Notes under the pieces: generated by a model | What the model was told of the DNA's origin: nothing | Database searches by the model: none | The model's input: the letters and a program-made list of their open reading frames with translations, nothing else | Assembly: GCF_039793925.1 (NCBI RefSeq) | Contig: NZ_JBAMME010000226.1 | Coordinates: 1-64,000, forward strand | From: Thermogutta sp039793925 | GTDB taxonomy: Bacteria > Planctomycetota > Planctomycetia > Pirellulales > Thermoguttaceae | Reading direction: 5' to 3' | Length of the DNA: 64,000 nt | Made by a program: the position numbers and the translations under genes | In this document: positions 55,273 through 64,000 of the stretch, in pieces | Position numbering within the stretch: the stretch's first letter is position 1 | How the letters are laid out: each line of letters starts with the position of its first letter

Positions 55273-56127
55273 TTATCTAGTCGGCTCAATGTCAGCAGGC
55301 CATTCACCGGTGAATACAGTTGTCGCCGGTCCCGTCATGAGCACACTGCCCGATGGTGCCCATTCTATCAAAAGTTCGCCGCCCGGAAGGTGAACGGTCA
55401 ATTTTCGTTGTGTTCGCTCAGTAAGAACTCCTGCCACGCATACGGCGCACGCACCGGTGCCACAGGCCAGCGTTTCGCCTGATCCGCGTTCCCAAACCCG
55501 CACGTCCACCCGCTGGGGTGAACAAACCCGAACGAACTCCACATTCACGCGCTGGGGAAACGCAGAATGCTTTTCGATGATCGGACCGAGCCGGCGAAAA
55601 GTTTGGTCCGTAAGGTCTTCAGTAAAGATCACACAGTGGGGATTCCCCATGGATACGCATGTCACGTTCAGGCAAGTTCCGTCGTCCAGAATCAGAGGAG
55701 CCTCAACGACCGGATTGCCCGGCAGTGTTGTGGGGATTCGCGCTGCATCGAGAATTGGCTCACCCATATCGACGGTGACATCCGTAACCCGGCCCTCTTG
55801 CACGTTGAGCTGCAGACGCAAAATGCCTCGTCCAGTTTCAATCGTCAGTGGATTCCGTCGGCTCAGCCCTCTCTCGAAGACATACTTGGCTACGCATCGC
55901 ACGCCATTGCCGCACATCTCTGCTTCGGAACCATCGGCATTGAAGATCCGCATCCGTGCGTCAGCCACTTCCGAGGGAAGAATCAGAATGAGTCCATCAC
56001 CGCCGATTCCGAAGTGGCGGTCGGAGATCCTCGGCGCGAGAAGCTCGGGTGCCTCGGGAAGGGATTGTTCAAAGCAATCGACGAAAATGTAATCGTTTCC
56101 AATGCCGTGCATTTTCACAAATTTCAT
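55273..56127 (-). CDS. dapF: diaminopimelate epimerase
   Basis: 284 aa; interconverts LL- and meso-diaminopimelate for lysine and peptidoglycan. MKFVKMHGIGNDYIFVD, the first catalytic Cys in NADGSEAEMCGNGVRCVAKY, MGNPHCVIF and the second Cys in ETLACGTGACAVCVAG are all present. AAGGAGCGG lies upstream of ATG 56127. It supports a peptidoglycan- or lysine-making organism and forms a tight pair with the acyltransferase gene. Confidence 0.95.
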   Translation of the reverse strand: MKFVKMHGIGNDYIFVDCFEQSLPEAPELLAPRISDRHFGIGGDGLILILPSEVADARMRIFNADGSEAEMCGNGVRCVAKYVFERGLSRRNPLTIETGRGILRLQLNVQEGRVTDVTVDMGEPILDAARIPTTLPGNPVVEAPLILDDGTCLNVTCVSMGNPHCVIFTEDLTDQTFRRLGPIIEKHSAFPQRVNVEFVRVCSPQRVDVRVWERGSGETLACGTGACAVCVAGVLTERTQRKLTVHLPGGELLIEWAPSGSVLMTGPATTVFTGEWPADIEPTR

Positions 56128-56334
56128 CCGTCCGCTCCTTTATCCGCACGATGTTCTCCTCGCAAACGTTGATTGTACATGCCAGTCACATTTCGATGGA
56201 GCAGAATGCGGATCGGACTCGTTATGAATCCTCCGTGACCACCATGGTTGTTCTCTTACCGTACAACAGCCCTCTCCTTGGAGGTCACCGCTAGAATGGT
56301 TCTGTTTCCAATCTCCCGGACTTTACGCCTCAAC

Positions 56335-56655
56335 TCATCCAGTCAAATCGATAAGGCGTCCTAGCTCACCGTGCGGATCGCCCGGATTCCGCTTTTGATC
56401 TTCAACTTCATCCGTTTTCTGCGACGCAGGGGGTAATTCCCAGGGACGGCGGCCGTCAGCATCGCGTTCTTCTGTCTCGTGATTTTCACCGTCCGTCTCG
56501 CCAATTCCTGCGGCGGCCTCTGCCTGCCGATCTGCTGCCACACGCCTCTCCTGGCTTTCGCGCAGCACCTGGTTGGTGTCGGTTTCATTTTTTCCCTGAG
56601 CCAAGGGTGTACCGGCGATCGCGGAGATAATGGGGCCAAGAGGTCCAACACTCAT
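56335..56655 (-). CDS. small polar conserved-looking protein
   Basis: 106 aa, MSVGPLGPIISAIAGTPLAQG followed by a strongly charged, low-complexity body rich in Glu, Asp, Arg and Gln (RRVAADRQAEAAAGIGETDG, HETEERDADGRRPWE) and ending LGRLIDLTG. A strong AGGAGGTG ribosome site 5 bases before ATG 56655 supports expression. I recall similar proteins of this length in other planctomycetes; no domain or function is known. Probably cytosolic and largely disordered. Confidence 0.65.
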   Translation of the reverse strand: MSVGPLGPIISAIAGTPLAQGKNETDTNQVLRESQERRVAADRQAEAAAGIGETDGENHETEERDADGRRPWELPPASQKTDEVEDQKRNPGDPHGELGRLIDLTG

Positions 56656-56832
56656 CGTGCCACCTCCTCACTGATATTGTGTCGTCACAGTCGAGGAGGA
56701 AGAACCCTTTGCCGCATTCTCTGCAAGTTGCTACTTTCTTCCTCGTCCCATCAAACCTATGCTTATTCCACCTGATCGAAAGCTCGTCTAAAGCACCACA
56801 TGGTAATTGGATCCTCAAAAGTGGTCCGTTTT

Positions 56833-59800
56833 TCAACGTTCCCCGAGAATGGCTTCACTGCCACGCGGATTTCTGTTTCCCAGTTGGAACTTTTGGAGGG
56901 CCTCGTTCACGCCAGGAAAAGGTTCACGTCGCACAATTGGGTCTTTCAAAGTCCCTCCTACATGAACGAGGACAATCTGCTCGCTGGCGCCACGGAACAA
57001 CTCCTTGACCACGGGGACCTGAATCTCGCGACGTCCTAGCATCGCCCGCATAATCAATCGCAGGTTCCCATCCAAATCTACCTCACCCTGGCCGGTCAGA
57101 CTGAATGCATCGCCCGAAAAAGTAACGCTGTCCAGATAGACGTGTCGTCCGGCAATTCGAAATTGCCCTGAACTTTCGCTAAACGCTGTCGCATCTGGTT
57201 GTCGAACGCTCAGAATCTTCAAAAGGGCGATCATCAGGGGAAGTTCATAGACATTCGCTTCCCGGAGCTGGAAATTCCCATAACCGGCCAATCCCTGGAT
57301 ATCGTCACCCTGACCTTTGAATCGGACGGCTGCATCGAGTGTCCCACGGATAATTGACGAACTAGACTGGTACTCCCGGACGAGCTCCGGGAAATCTGCC
57401 TTCAGCAAAGAAAGTGCGACATCGTACTCGAATCTGTCGGAAAGACGGACCCAACCAGCCCCGGATAACGTACCTCCAAAAAGTTCTGCCGTTATAGGCT
57501 GGCGAGACATTGCCGATTGACTGACCGTCGGGCTCCTGCGAGCAAATTCACCTACAGCCCAGTCCCCACCAAAAATGATCAATTCATTGGCAATTCGGAA
57601 TGGGCCTTGCAACCGGGTGATCGGCAACCCCAGCACCTGAAGGGCGTGCAGATCCAAATCCCCATCGGCTGTAAAGTTTCCCTCTGAATATTCCCCCTGG
57701 AAACGAATTTTTCCGTTCAAATTTCCGAACACCAGGCTCGTCCCTATGCTGTTTTGAACCAAAGTGATCACCACATTCCATGCTGCCTGGAGAGGGCTCG
57801 ACTGGCCGACTGGATCGCGGCCCGAAGCGATTTCGTCGGTAACGGAATTACCAGGCGAAGCTTGGTGTGGTCTGATCAACCGGAACTGCCCACGCACGAC
57901 CACAGGCCCCTGGATATTGAGACGAGCAAGGGGACGGCTCAGGGCTTCCGGTAAGGCCAGAAGTAGCGCCCGATCAATGATCAAGCGGTCAACCCACAGG
58001 TTGCGGAGATCGAGAGACCAGCCGCCACTCTGTGCAAGCTCGCAGGATCCGTCAGCTTGAAACTCGGTGTTCTCGTGATGTCCACGGAGCCCCTGAAACG
58101 AGAGAGTCCCGGCCTCGTAGGTCAAATTGCCCACGATGCCCTCCAGGCGGTACGGGCAAGATCGAGGCTGAAGAGTCAAGCCGCGATCCACCGGACTGGC
58201 CCACAGTTTGACGTCGAGAGGTTCACCCGAGGTGTAAAGGATCGTCCCCCGTACTTGAACGGTGCCTACTGGATCAAGCTCCTCCCAAATCTGGCGGATG
58301 TGGTTGTCGCGAAAGGCACCTTTCAGTTCGTTGTCCAGAGGAAGCTGTTTCGCTTCAAAATCGAGGCGAAAAGTGGAACTTCCATTTTGCGGAAGGAGCG
58401 TACCGTGGGCAGAAATCTCTGCCGGACCGCTTCTTCCCCGAAGTTCCTGGAACGACCACGCATCATCCCGCATAACAATGCGACCGGTGATGTCGGAAAT
58501 CGGATACGGGAAAGCTTCATAGCGAATCGAGCATCCATTGAGCGTCGCCTCCATCTGTCGATGGAGCACGCCACCTGGTTCGTTCTGCCACAATCCAAGC
58601 CACACATCGGCGGAACCGCTCAGATGCAACGCCCGCAGGGTCTGGCGGCTCTTGGTATCCAGAACCGCATTAAGCAGCCGCTCGTCCAGAGCGATCCGCT
58701 GGCCACTGATGCTGATTTGGGTCACCGGTCCAGCCAGAGGATTGAGTACTTGGCCGCGAATCTCCACGGGCTGATTCCCAGCCATCGCTACGAGCTGGAT
58801 TCCGAGCCGCTCGGGCGTCAGTTCGAGGCGTCCCTGAACCTGCTGAAGCCGATAAGGGAAGCGATAATAGGCAAACGACGCACTTTCCAGATTGGCAATG
58901 ACGTGAAAATGACGCTGCCCCTGCAAAGACGTCAAACGCACGGTGAGATGGACTGTGCCTTCGGGAAAGTACTTCGGCCATTCCTCCTGAAGTTTGGAGG
59001 GCAAAAGCGGAAGGAGGGCCGGATCAAACTTCAGATGGTTGATCTGCATATCGAGATCAGCCAGTTGTGCCAAATCCCAGTTCAAAAGTTTGGCCGAACG
59101 CACCACAAATGCCGTCGAACCCGAAAATGCCGTGACATCAGTGAATGACACTTCGTCTCGTGCGGCGGTGAAGTAGCCGCGGATATCTGTGATGGCATAC
59201 GGCAGTCGTGGATCATCGAGGCGTCCCCGACGAACTTGGCCCGAAAGGTCGTAATCCACCACCGGATTGCTGCCGGCCGAGCAGAAAATGTGAAATGTCA
59301 AAGAAAGCTGCGCGCGAAGATGCTCTAATGGACGCAAGGTGCGTCGTACTTCCCGGGGAAAAGCGGCCTGACACTCGGGCGAGAGTTCCAGTGAGTCGAC
59401 TGCGCCAGTGAGTCTCAAGCACGGCGCTCCGGAATCGAACGTTCCCTCAATATCGATTCGGCGTACAAAATCGCCTGTCATTGTGCCACGGAATTTTCGA
59501 GACCCGGCATTCGATCCGTCCGACTGCGACCGAGACTCACTGGAGATCTCCATTTGAATGTCCCGATACGCAATGACGCTCGGAATCGGCCCACGAAGGT
59601 CGATGATCTCCATCATGCCGTTTTCTATATAAACTGGAGGATGTTTGCTTCCTGGCAGTTTTGGCAGAGGAAGTAAACGAGAAATGTTCCACTGTCCATC
59701 GGTACCACAGGCGATGCGCACATGCGGCCGACGGACAATGACTCGCTCAACGGGAACATCACCAGACAGCAACTCCTTGTACGCCACTGGTCCCGCCAGC

Positions 59801-60114
59801 ATGATTTCCTCAATTTCGGCAATTGTAGCCGTCACTTTGGGTAGATCTGTGACGGTAATGCGGACACCGCGAAGCTGAATTCCTTCGCCAGGCAACAACT
59901 GAGCCGATCGTATTCGGATACGCAAATGAGGAGACAGCACCGCACATCGCCGCTCAATTTCGCTGCGGAGCTCATCATCCACCCTTTTATAGAGCCAGAT
60001 GGCAAAGAAAAACCCGGCGACCAGGGCAACAGCAAGGCCCCATTTCAGGAAGAACCCGATCTCTTGAATCAGCCGCCGCCAGGTCATGGTGTTTACAGTG
60101 TTACCGTGAGGCAA
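56833..60114 (-). CDS. AsmA/TamB-like large envelope protein
   Basis: 1093 aa. One N-terminal membrane helix (FFLKWGLAVALVAGFFFAIWLY, about 21-43) is followed by an AsmA-like start (RIRSAQLLPGEGIQLRGVRIT; EEIMLAGPVAYKELLSGDVPVERVIVRRPHVRI). Very long beta-strand-rich repeats come next. The C-terminal ~250 residues (ITAELFGGTLSGAGWVRL, LDAAVRFKGQGDDIQGLAGYGNFQLREANVYELPLM) resemble the AsmA-like C-terminal domain. Such proteins bridge inner and outer membranes for lipid traffic. TTG 60114 has GGAG 6 bases upstream; ATG 60087 is the alternative start without a clear site. Confidence 0.7.
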   Translation of the reverse strand: MPHGNTVNTMTWRRLIQEIGFFLKWGLAVALVAGFFFAIWLYKRVDDELRSEIERRCAVLSPHLRIRIRSAQLLPGEGIQLRGVRITVTDLPKVTATIAEIEEIMLAGPVAYKELLSGDVPVERVIVRRPHVRIACGTDGQWNISRLLPLPKLPGSKHPPVYIENGMMEIIDLRGPIPSVIAYRDIQMEISSESRSQSDGSNAGSRKFRGTMTGDFVRRIDIEGTFDSGAPCLRLTGAVDSLELSPECQAAFPREVRRTLRPLEHLRAQLSLTFHIFCSAGSNPVVDYDLSGQVRRGRLDDPRLPYAITDIRGYFTAARDEVSFTDVTAFSGSTAFVVRSAKLLNWDLAQLADLDMQINHLKFDPALLPLLPSKLQEEWPKYFPEGTVHLTVRLTSLQGQRHFHVIANLESASFAYYRFPYRLQQVQGRLELTPERLGIQLVAMAGNQPVEIRGQVLNPLAGPVTQISISGQRIALDERLLNAVLDTKSRQTLRALHLSGSADVWLGLWQNEPGGVLHRQMEATLNGCSIRYEAFPYPISDITGRIVMRDDAWSFQELRGRSGPAEISAHGTLLPQNGSSTFRLDFEAKQLPLDNELKGAFRDNHIRQIWEELDPVGTVQVRGTILYTSGEPLDVKLWASPVDRGLTLQPRSCPYRLEGIVGNLTYEAGTLSFQGLRGHHENTEFQADGSCELAQSGGWSLDLRNLWVDRLIIDRALLLALPEALSRPLARLNIQGPVVVRGQFRLIRPHQASPGNSVTDEIASGRDPVGQSSPLQAAWNVVITLVQNSIGTSLVFGNLNGKIRFQGEYSEGNFTADGDLDLHALQVLGLPITRLQGPFRIANELIIFGGDWAVGEFARRSPTVSQSAMSRQPITAELFGGTLSGAGWVRLSDRFEYDVALSLLKADFPELVREYQSSSSIIRGTLDAAVRFKGQGDDIQGLAGYGNFQLREANVYELPLMIALLKILSVRQPDATAFSESSGQFRIAGRHVYLDSVTFSGDAFSLTGQGEVDLDGNLRLIMRAMLGRREIQVPVVKELFRGASEQIVLVHVGGTLKDPIVRREPFPGVNEALQKFQLGNRNPRGSEAILGER

Positions 60115-60337
60115 CCAGATCTCCAGCAGTGTGGTGCCCCATGCTCCGAGGCATCAGTTGTCTTTGGTCCCGATCTTGCCCTGTGAAATGTCCAACCCTG
60201 CACCGCTGCATGCGCATCAGGCATTCTCTCGCGCAAAACGCACCCGCTTCGCTCGAGAGCCATTTGCTTTCCAGCTCGTGATTCGCTCTTTCCATTGCAT
60301 ACTTCACCCCACCACAGTCGGCGTCCCACAAATCTGA

Positions 60338-61630
60338 TCAATCTTCCTTGTTGCTACGACGCGGGAACGACCTCAGCGCCAATGCGCTACTCGCCAGCAC
60401 AATCAAACCCGGTACCACGGGGATGCGATATCGCAGCGAGGAGACGAAAACCATGTGCAAAAGTGTGAAATACACCGCTGGCAATACACAGGTCATCAGC
60501 ACCACGCGCCGTGTGTACCCTCGGAGCATGCCCACGATCGCCAGAGCAAAGGTCAACACTGCGGCGACAGCCATTACCAGATTCACCGGAAACACATTGA
60601 ACCCCGGATCATTGGGCACAATATTCCAGAAGCGACGTACCTTCACAAAAGCAAGCCAGAGGACACCCGTGGGATGCTCGATTGCCCACGTCACGGCCTC
60701 ACGTTTTAATCTGCGATCCAATTCCAGCTCCCAGAACAGGGGATCAGCATCCGGATAGTTGCGTTGAACCTCCCGTAGTTTCTCGACCACGAAATCCATG
60801 TTGCTGCCGCCGCTGGCCTGCGGGTTCCAGGCGTCATAGAGGCTTGCCCCCACTTGAGTCGTCGTCAAAATGATCCTCCCGGTCATCCAGTAGTTACGGA
60901 CCCACCACGGTGCCATGACCAGGGCAAATCCTGCCACAGTGGCTGCCCAGGCCTGCCAGGAGGGCAGCAAATGCCGCCATATGAGGAGCTGGACGATCGC
61001 CAAAAACGGAAGCCAGAGAAGAGCACTGGGGCGAATTAGCGTGGCCAGTCCAAATGCGACGCCAACACCCAACGCAGATCGCCAAACGCAGACTTCACCT
61101 GAATCACTCTGTCTACAACTGTGAGCAAAGAGAAACATCCCCAGTACCCATGCCGGCGCGAAGCCTGCTTCGCTCAATACGGGAATGGATCCCAGAATCA
61201 ATTCAGGGTGCAGAGCCGTCAATATTCCAGCAAGGATCCCCGTATGCCTGTTAAATAGTTCTTTTCCCCACAAACAAACCAACACGCCCGTTACAGCGCC
61301 TAGAACGGCACCTTCAAGACGTGCCAGCCAGATGGGTGGATCGTCGAAAACGAGAAATAATGGGGCAAGAAGGAGGGGATATCCGGGCGTGCGGAAAATC
61401 GCCCCGGTGACCCCATATTGGTAGGGCTCTCCCCGTGCGATGGCGCGGGCAAGATGCCAATAGCTCTCGCTATCACCAAAGATGAATCCGCCACCAAAGC
61501 GCCACATCCAGAGACACACTGCGACCAGTCGTACTGCCAGGCCAAGCAAGAAGATTCCCGCTAGCGTCCATGCGGAGATCCTGTCTGAGGGCGATATCGG
61601 AGCTTGCGATGGATTCGGATATTCACACAT
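60338..61630 (-). CDS. GT39/ArnT-like membrane glycosyltransferase
   Basis: 430 aa with about 9-10 membrane helices. The first periplasmic loop contains FGDSESYWHLARAIARG with the acidic pair, then FRTPGYPLLLAPLFLVF; the RTPGYP motif is common in PMT_2/GT-C enzymes. A second loop holds WWVRNYWMTGRIILTTTQVG. C-terminal helices end in IPVVPGLIVLASSALALRSFP. Such enzymes use polyprenyl-phosphate sugars to glycosylate proteins or lipids on the periplasmic face. Acceptor unknown. Confidence 0.82.
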   Translation of the reverse strand: MCEYPNPSQAPISPSDRISAWTLAGIFLLGLAVRLVAVCLWMWRFGGGFIFGDSESYWHLARAIARGEPYQYGVTGAIFRTPGYPLLLAPLFLVFDDPPIWLARLEGAVLGAVTGVLVCLWGKELFNRHTGILAGILTALHPELILGSIPVLSEAGFAPAWVLGMFLFAHSCRQSDSGEVCVWRSALGVGVAFGLATLIRPSALLWLPFLAIVQLLIWRHLLPSWQAWAATVAGFALVMAPWWVRNYWMTGRIILTTTQVGASLYDAWNPQASGGSNMDFVVEKLREVQRNYPDADPLFWELELDRRLKREAVTWAIEHPTGVLWLAFVKVRRFWNIVPNDPGFNVFPVNLVMAVAAVLTFALAIVGMLRGYTRRVVLMTCVLPAVYFTLLHMVFVSSLRYRIPVVPGLIVLASSALALRSFPRRSNKED

Positions 61631-62153
61631 CGGGCGAGATACGACTTTCCATCCATGGAATCCTCTGGCGCATACAATGTCGGTTCTCCAGCATCCATCG
61701 TGGGGTCAAGAGTGGCTAGACGCACGTATGCTACAGGACCTCACCTATTGCGTCAACGCAGAACAGCGCCGAACCGGACAAAGCATTGAAGCCAGGGAAA
61801 CTTAAAAGCAGGGGAAAAACCGAGAACTTTTTCATAGAGGGGCAATCTCAGCAATTCGCAGCGACTAAGCTAAATAACCAAGTTACTGCTTTCCGGTCTC
61901 GTCACACTGCGAGTGAGAATTGCCGGAAAAATCCCCTGGCAAAATGCAGGTTCGGTTCCTCCTGTTTGCGCCAGGCTCACTCAGATTTTGCCAGACATTG
62001 TTGTCGTTTCTCGACCCCCAAAACTGCAGGGCGGTAATGGACAACTCATTTTCGGGAGTTATACTCAATGCCAACTGAGATTGTGCTATCAGTGCATGAA
62101 CCCGAAACGTGGAGGTTTCGCCGGCTTTGTCTTCAAGTGAGGAGGAATACTCT
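61631..62153. other. 523-bp divergent spacer with a permease promoter and leader hairpin
   Basis: No gene is supported. A plus-strand promoter is placed at 62038-62065. In the leader CGAAAC (62103-62108) pairs with GTTTCG (62115-62120) around GTGGAG, 34 bp before the start. I do not recognise a known purine, preQ1, TPP or guanidine riboswitch. Confidence 0.45.
62038..62065 (+). promoter_or_regulatory. sigma-70-like promoter of the NCS1 permease
   Basis: TGGACA (-35, 62038-62043; 5 of 6 matches) and TATACT (-10, 62060-62065; 5 of 6) with a 16-base spacer. The predicted start near 62072 gives a leader of about 82 nt. Confidence 0.5.
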
Positions 62154-63629
62154 ATGTCAACACAGTTGCCAGATTATGTCGCAAGCGCCCGTCCGGTGCC
62201 CAAGGACCAGCGGACACCCTGGTATGCGAGTACAGCGCCAACCTACGCGGGCATTTTCCTGTGGTTCGTTTTCTGGCATCAATTGCCGATGCTGGAAGAG
62301 CTGGCCAAAGGCAGCGGCATACCGGCTTCAGCAGGCGGTGCACTCGCCCAAGGATTAGGGATTGCTATTCTGGCGCTGATTGTGTCCGCCCTGATATGTC
62401 ATTACCTGTTTTATCTCATTCCTGGAAAGCTCGGCGTCCAAACGGGACTTCCTCTTTACATCGTGGGTACCTCCACGTACGGCGTGCAGGGCGGATTCAT
62501 CATGCCGGGATTCTTGATGGGGGTTCTGCAATTCGGGTGGTTGGCGGTGAATGCATTTTTCACCACCCAGTTGTTGTGTCAACCGTTCGGCGCGGGACCG
62601 GGTTCAGTGACTTTTTCTATAGTGGCCATTGCCTTTGTACTCCTGGCGACGCTCATCGGCATCAAGGGGATTCAATATGTGGGGCGCGTCGCTACTTATC
62701 TGCCTTTGTTGCCACTTTCGATTCTGATTATCCTCACGCTGGCGTCTCTGGGCGGCGTCACCAGGATGAATCACGCGCAGCTTGTGCAGGATGGCCAAAC
62801 TCCTGTGAAGGTAGCTGCCGATGGCACCCTGGCAACGGACCAGGACTCTAACGCCAAAGAGGTTAAGGCTCACGATTCGCTGACAGTATGGGGTATTTTT
62901 CTGGCGGTCTCCACCTATGTGGTTGGGTTCTTCGCCACAGCCGGAGCCGCCGGTGTCGATTTCGGGATGGGCAACCGGGACGAAAATGACGTGAAATGGG
63001 GTGGTTTGGTGGGAATTGCTGGGGCCATCATCCTGACCGGGGGGCTTTCCCTTGTGATCGCTGCCGGTGCAGTCGGCGCACAGCTCGCAGGGAAGCCTCC
63101 TGTCTTGCAAACGACGCTGCTCATGGAAAAACTTTCGCCCGTTTTGGGCGCAACGACCCCAGCCGTCTTTTGGTACCTGCTTGCTATTGCGGCCTTCCCG
63201 CCGGCATGTTTCTCCAGCTTCATTGCAGCCAACAGCTTCAAAACCACGCTGCCCAAGGTCAATCCGTTCGTCTCCTGCGGTATTGGGGCCCTGTGTTCTA
63301 TCGCTCTCGTACTCTCCGGATATGCCGGCAATGCTGTGAAGGTGTTCTCCGTGATCGGCGCATCGTTCGGTCCTGTATGTGGGGCGATGGCTGCCGACTA
63401 TCTGCTCAGTGGCAACCGCTGGGCAGGACCGCGAGCAGGCTTCAACCCGGCAGGCTGGGTCTCCTGGATCTTGGGCTTTTGCGTGGGCGCGGTCAATCTG
63501 GTGCTCAACATCAACCTTGTCCCATGCCCACCAGTTGCCGCATTCCTGGTAGGATTCGTGGTATACCTGGGCCTCGCATTTGCGGGGCTTGAAAGCCGGA
63601 CACTCGAAATGCCCCGAGATGTGCACTGA
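62154..63629 (+). CDS. NCS1-family nucleobase/cytosine permease
   Basis: A 491-aa inner-membrane transporter with about 12 helices. TPWYASTAPTYAGIFLWFVFWHQ, LIPGKLGVQTGLPLYIVGTSTYGVQGGFIMPGFLMGVLQFGW and VGGVTRM-type loops match the purine-cytosine permease family. A hydrophilic loop around residues 215-245 contains KVAADGTLATDQDSNAK. The C-terminal FSVIGASFGPVCGAMAADYLL is also typical. Substrate could be cytosine, purine, allantoin or a vitamin; sequence does not decide. GAGGAGG at 62139-62145 supports ATG 62154. A terminator follows. Confidence 0.82.
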   Translation: MSTQLPDYVASARPVPKDQRTPWYASTAPTYAGIFLWFVFWHQLPMLEELAKGSGIPASAGGALAQGLGIAILALIVSALICHYLFYLIPGKLGVQTGLPLYIVGTSTYGVQGGFIMPGFLMGVLQFGWLAVNAFFTTQLLCQPFGAGPGSVTFSIVAIAFVLLATLIGIKGIQYVGRVATYLPLLPLSILIILTLASLGGVTRMNHAQLVQDGQTPVKVAADGTLATDQDSNAKEVKAHDSLTVWGIFLAVSTYVVGFFATAGAAGVDFGMGNRDENDVKWGGLVGIAGAIILTGGLSLVIAAGAVGAQLAGKPPVLQTTLLMEKLSPVLGATTPAVFWYLLAIAAFPPACFSSFIAANSFKTTLPKVNPFVSCGIGALCSIALVLSGYAGNAVKVFSVIGASFGPVCGAMAADYLLSGNRWAGPRAGFNPAGWVSWILGFCVGAVNLVLNINLVPCPPVAAFLVGFVVYLGLAFAGLESRTLEMPRDVH

Positions 63630-63716
63630 AATCGGAGGGCAGCCCGGCAATAAGTAACGTGCCATCGCGAACTTGCTGGGTTAACTAAATAGGCCAAACC
63701 TCGCCATGCACACTGG

Positions 63717-63737
63717 GAGGGCCCAAACAGGGCCCTC
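63717..63737 (+). terminator. hairpin terminator after the permease
   Basis: GAGGGCCC (63717-63724), loop AAACA, GGGCCCTC (63730-63737): a perfect 8-bp stem extendable by two G-T pairs, followed by only a short T-rich tail. Located 88 bp after the permease stop. Confidence 0.6.
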
Positions 63738-63810
63738 TTCTGGTAAACTGGTGGTACAGTTCAGAGTTTTATCGGCAAATCACGACCCACGTTGTACAGG
63801 ACCGTCACAC

Positions 63811-64000
63811 ATGGACGGGGACTTCCACGGTCGGCAGCGCGATTGGTTGCGCGATGTTGTGCTTCCCAGACGGTGGGTCCGGGAACTGGATCGCAGGGCC
63901 GTCGAAGACTTCGGAATCCCAGGGCCGGTCCTCATGGAAAACGCCGGCCGGGGAGCCACCGACGTGCTGGAACGTTTGGGAATAAATGGCCGTGTCGTTG
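63811..64000 (+). CDS. nnrE: NAD(P)H-hydrate epimerase, N-terminal part (truncated by window)
   Basis: 63 codons up to the window end. RRWVRELDRRAVEDFGIPGP followed by VLMENAGRGATDVLERLG is the N-terminal signature of YjeF-type epimerases, which repair damaged NAD(P)HX. The gene is cut by the window edge; whether a dehydratase domain follows cannot be seen. ATG 63811 is the first in-frame start after the terminator. Confidence 0.8.
   Translation, partial: MDGDFHGRQRDWLRDVVLPRRWVRELDRRAVEDFGIPGPVLMENAGRGATDVLERLGINGRVV

Noticed and set aside
58057..59148. 363-codon plus-strand open frame opposite the AsmA-like gene
   Set aside because: Antisense shadow of a long gene with a membrane anchor and AsmA-like features; no start signal or domain.
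62604..63665. 353-codon minus-strand frame opposite the NCS1 permease
   Set aside because: Cys/His/Arg-rich random composition; the plus strand encodes an obvious transporter.
1..64000. tRNA, rRNA, CRISPR arrays, insertion sequences or prophage genes
   Set aside because: I looked for T-arm consensus, tandem spaced repeats, transposase or integrase motifs and terminal inverted repeats and found none that held up; a covariance-model scan would be decisive for tRNAs.

Overview
The window looks like a chromosomal segment of a planctomycete, most likely of the Pirellulales; a thermophilic Thermogutta-like lineage is only a guess. The evidence is a DUF1549/DUF1553 - DUF1501 - pre-peptidase (PPC) domain gene triad, two secreted formylglycine sulfatases, a Tat-exported Gfo/Idh/MocA protein, a secreted EF-hand protein, large secreted repeat proteins and several small proteins of planctomycete character. 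Gram-negative envelope genes are present (LptF-type permease, DUF374 acyltransferase, AsmA-like protein, ExbB/ExbD, DapF). I see no rRNA, tRNA, CRISPR array, phage or insertion sequence.

Layout. 0-8 kb: a secreted GH33-type sialidase, a Tat-signal barrel protein, then a one-carbon module of a corrinoid protein and a fused MetF-MetV reductase, followed by an AddB-like nuclease. 8-15.5 kb: a HEAT-repeat secreted protein, a surface-glycan set (group 1 glycosyltransferase, FemAB-type GNAT, DegT/DnrJ aminotransferase) and a sulfatase with a LamG-like tail. 15.7-16.9 kb: a secreted EF-hand protein interrupted by a 10-N assembly gap. The gap is flanked by a 9-bp duplicate, and collapsing it restores one reading frame. 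17.1-21.3 kb: a minus-strand trehalose operon (DUF5752-like, treT, otsB, otsA) in which three of the four genes carry in-frame stops or frameshifts while otsB is open. 21.8-31 kb: glycyl-tRNA synthetase, the DUF1549/DUF1501/PPC triad and a second sulfatase.

31-43 kb holds mostly housekeeping genes: mcsA-mcsB protein-arginine kinase, lptF, acpS, trpS, a class 1 dihydroorotate dehydrogenase, a small lipoprotein, an HU-type protein, a YkgJ-type cysteine-cluster protein, a GlcD-GlcF fusion and folE. 44-48.3 kb: a Gfo/Idh protein and a beta-helix/SGNH-hydrolase fusion, probably for polysaccharide processing. 48.3-53 kb: an exbB-exbD-exbD-TPR operon. 53-62 kb: xseA, dapF with a DUF374 acyltransferase, a small polar protein, an AsmA-like giant and a GT39-type membrane glycosyltransferase. 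62-64 kb: an NCS1 permease and the start of an NAD(P)H-hydrate epimerase.

The points most worth checking are the cluster of lesions in the trehalose operon, the closable N gap and the corrinoid/MetFV module with no methyltransferase in view. Several unannotated-looking small genes are also worth a look: a 46-aa ORF overlapping trpS, a 72-aa lipoprotein and a 106-aa polar protein.
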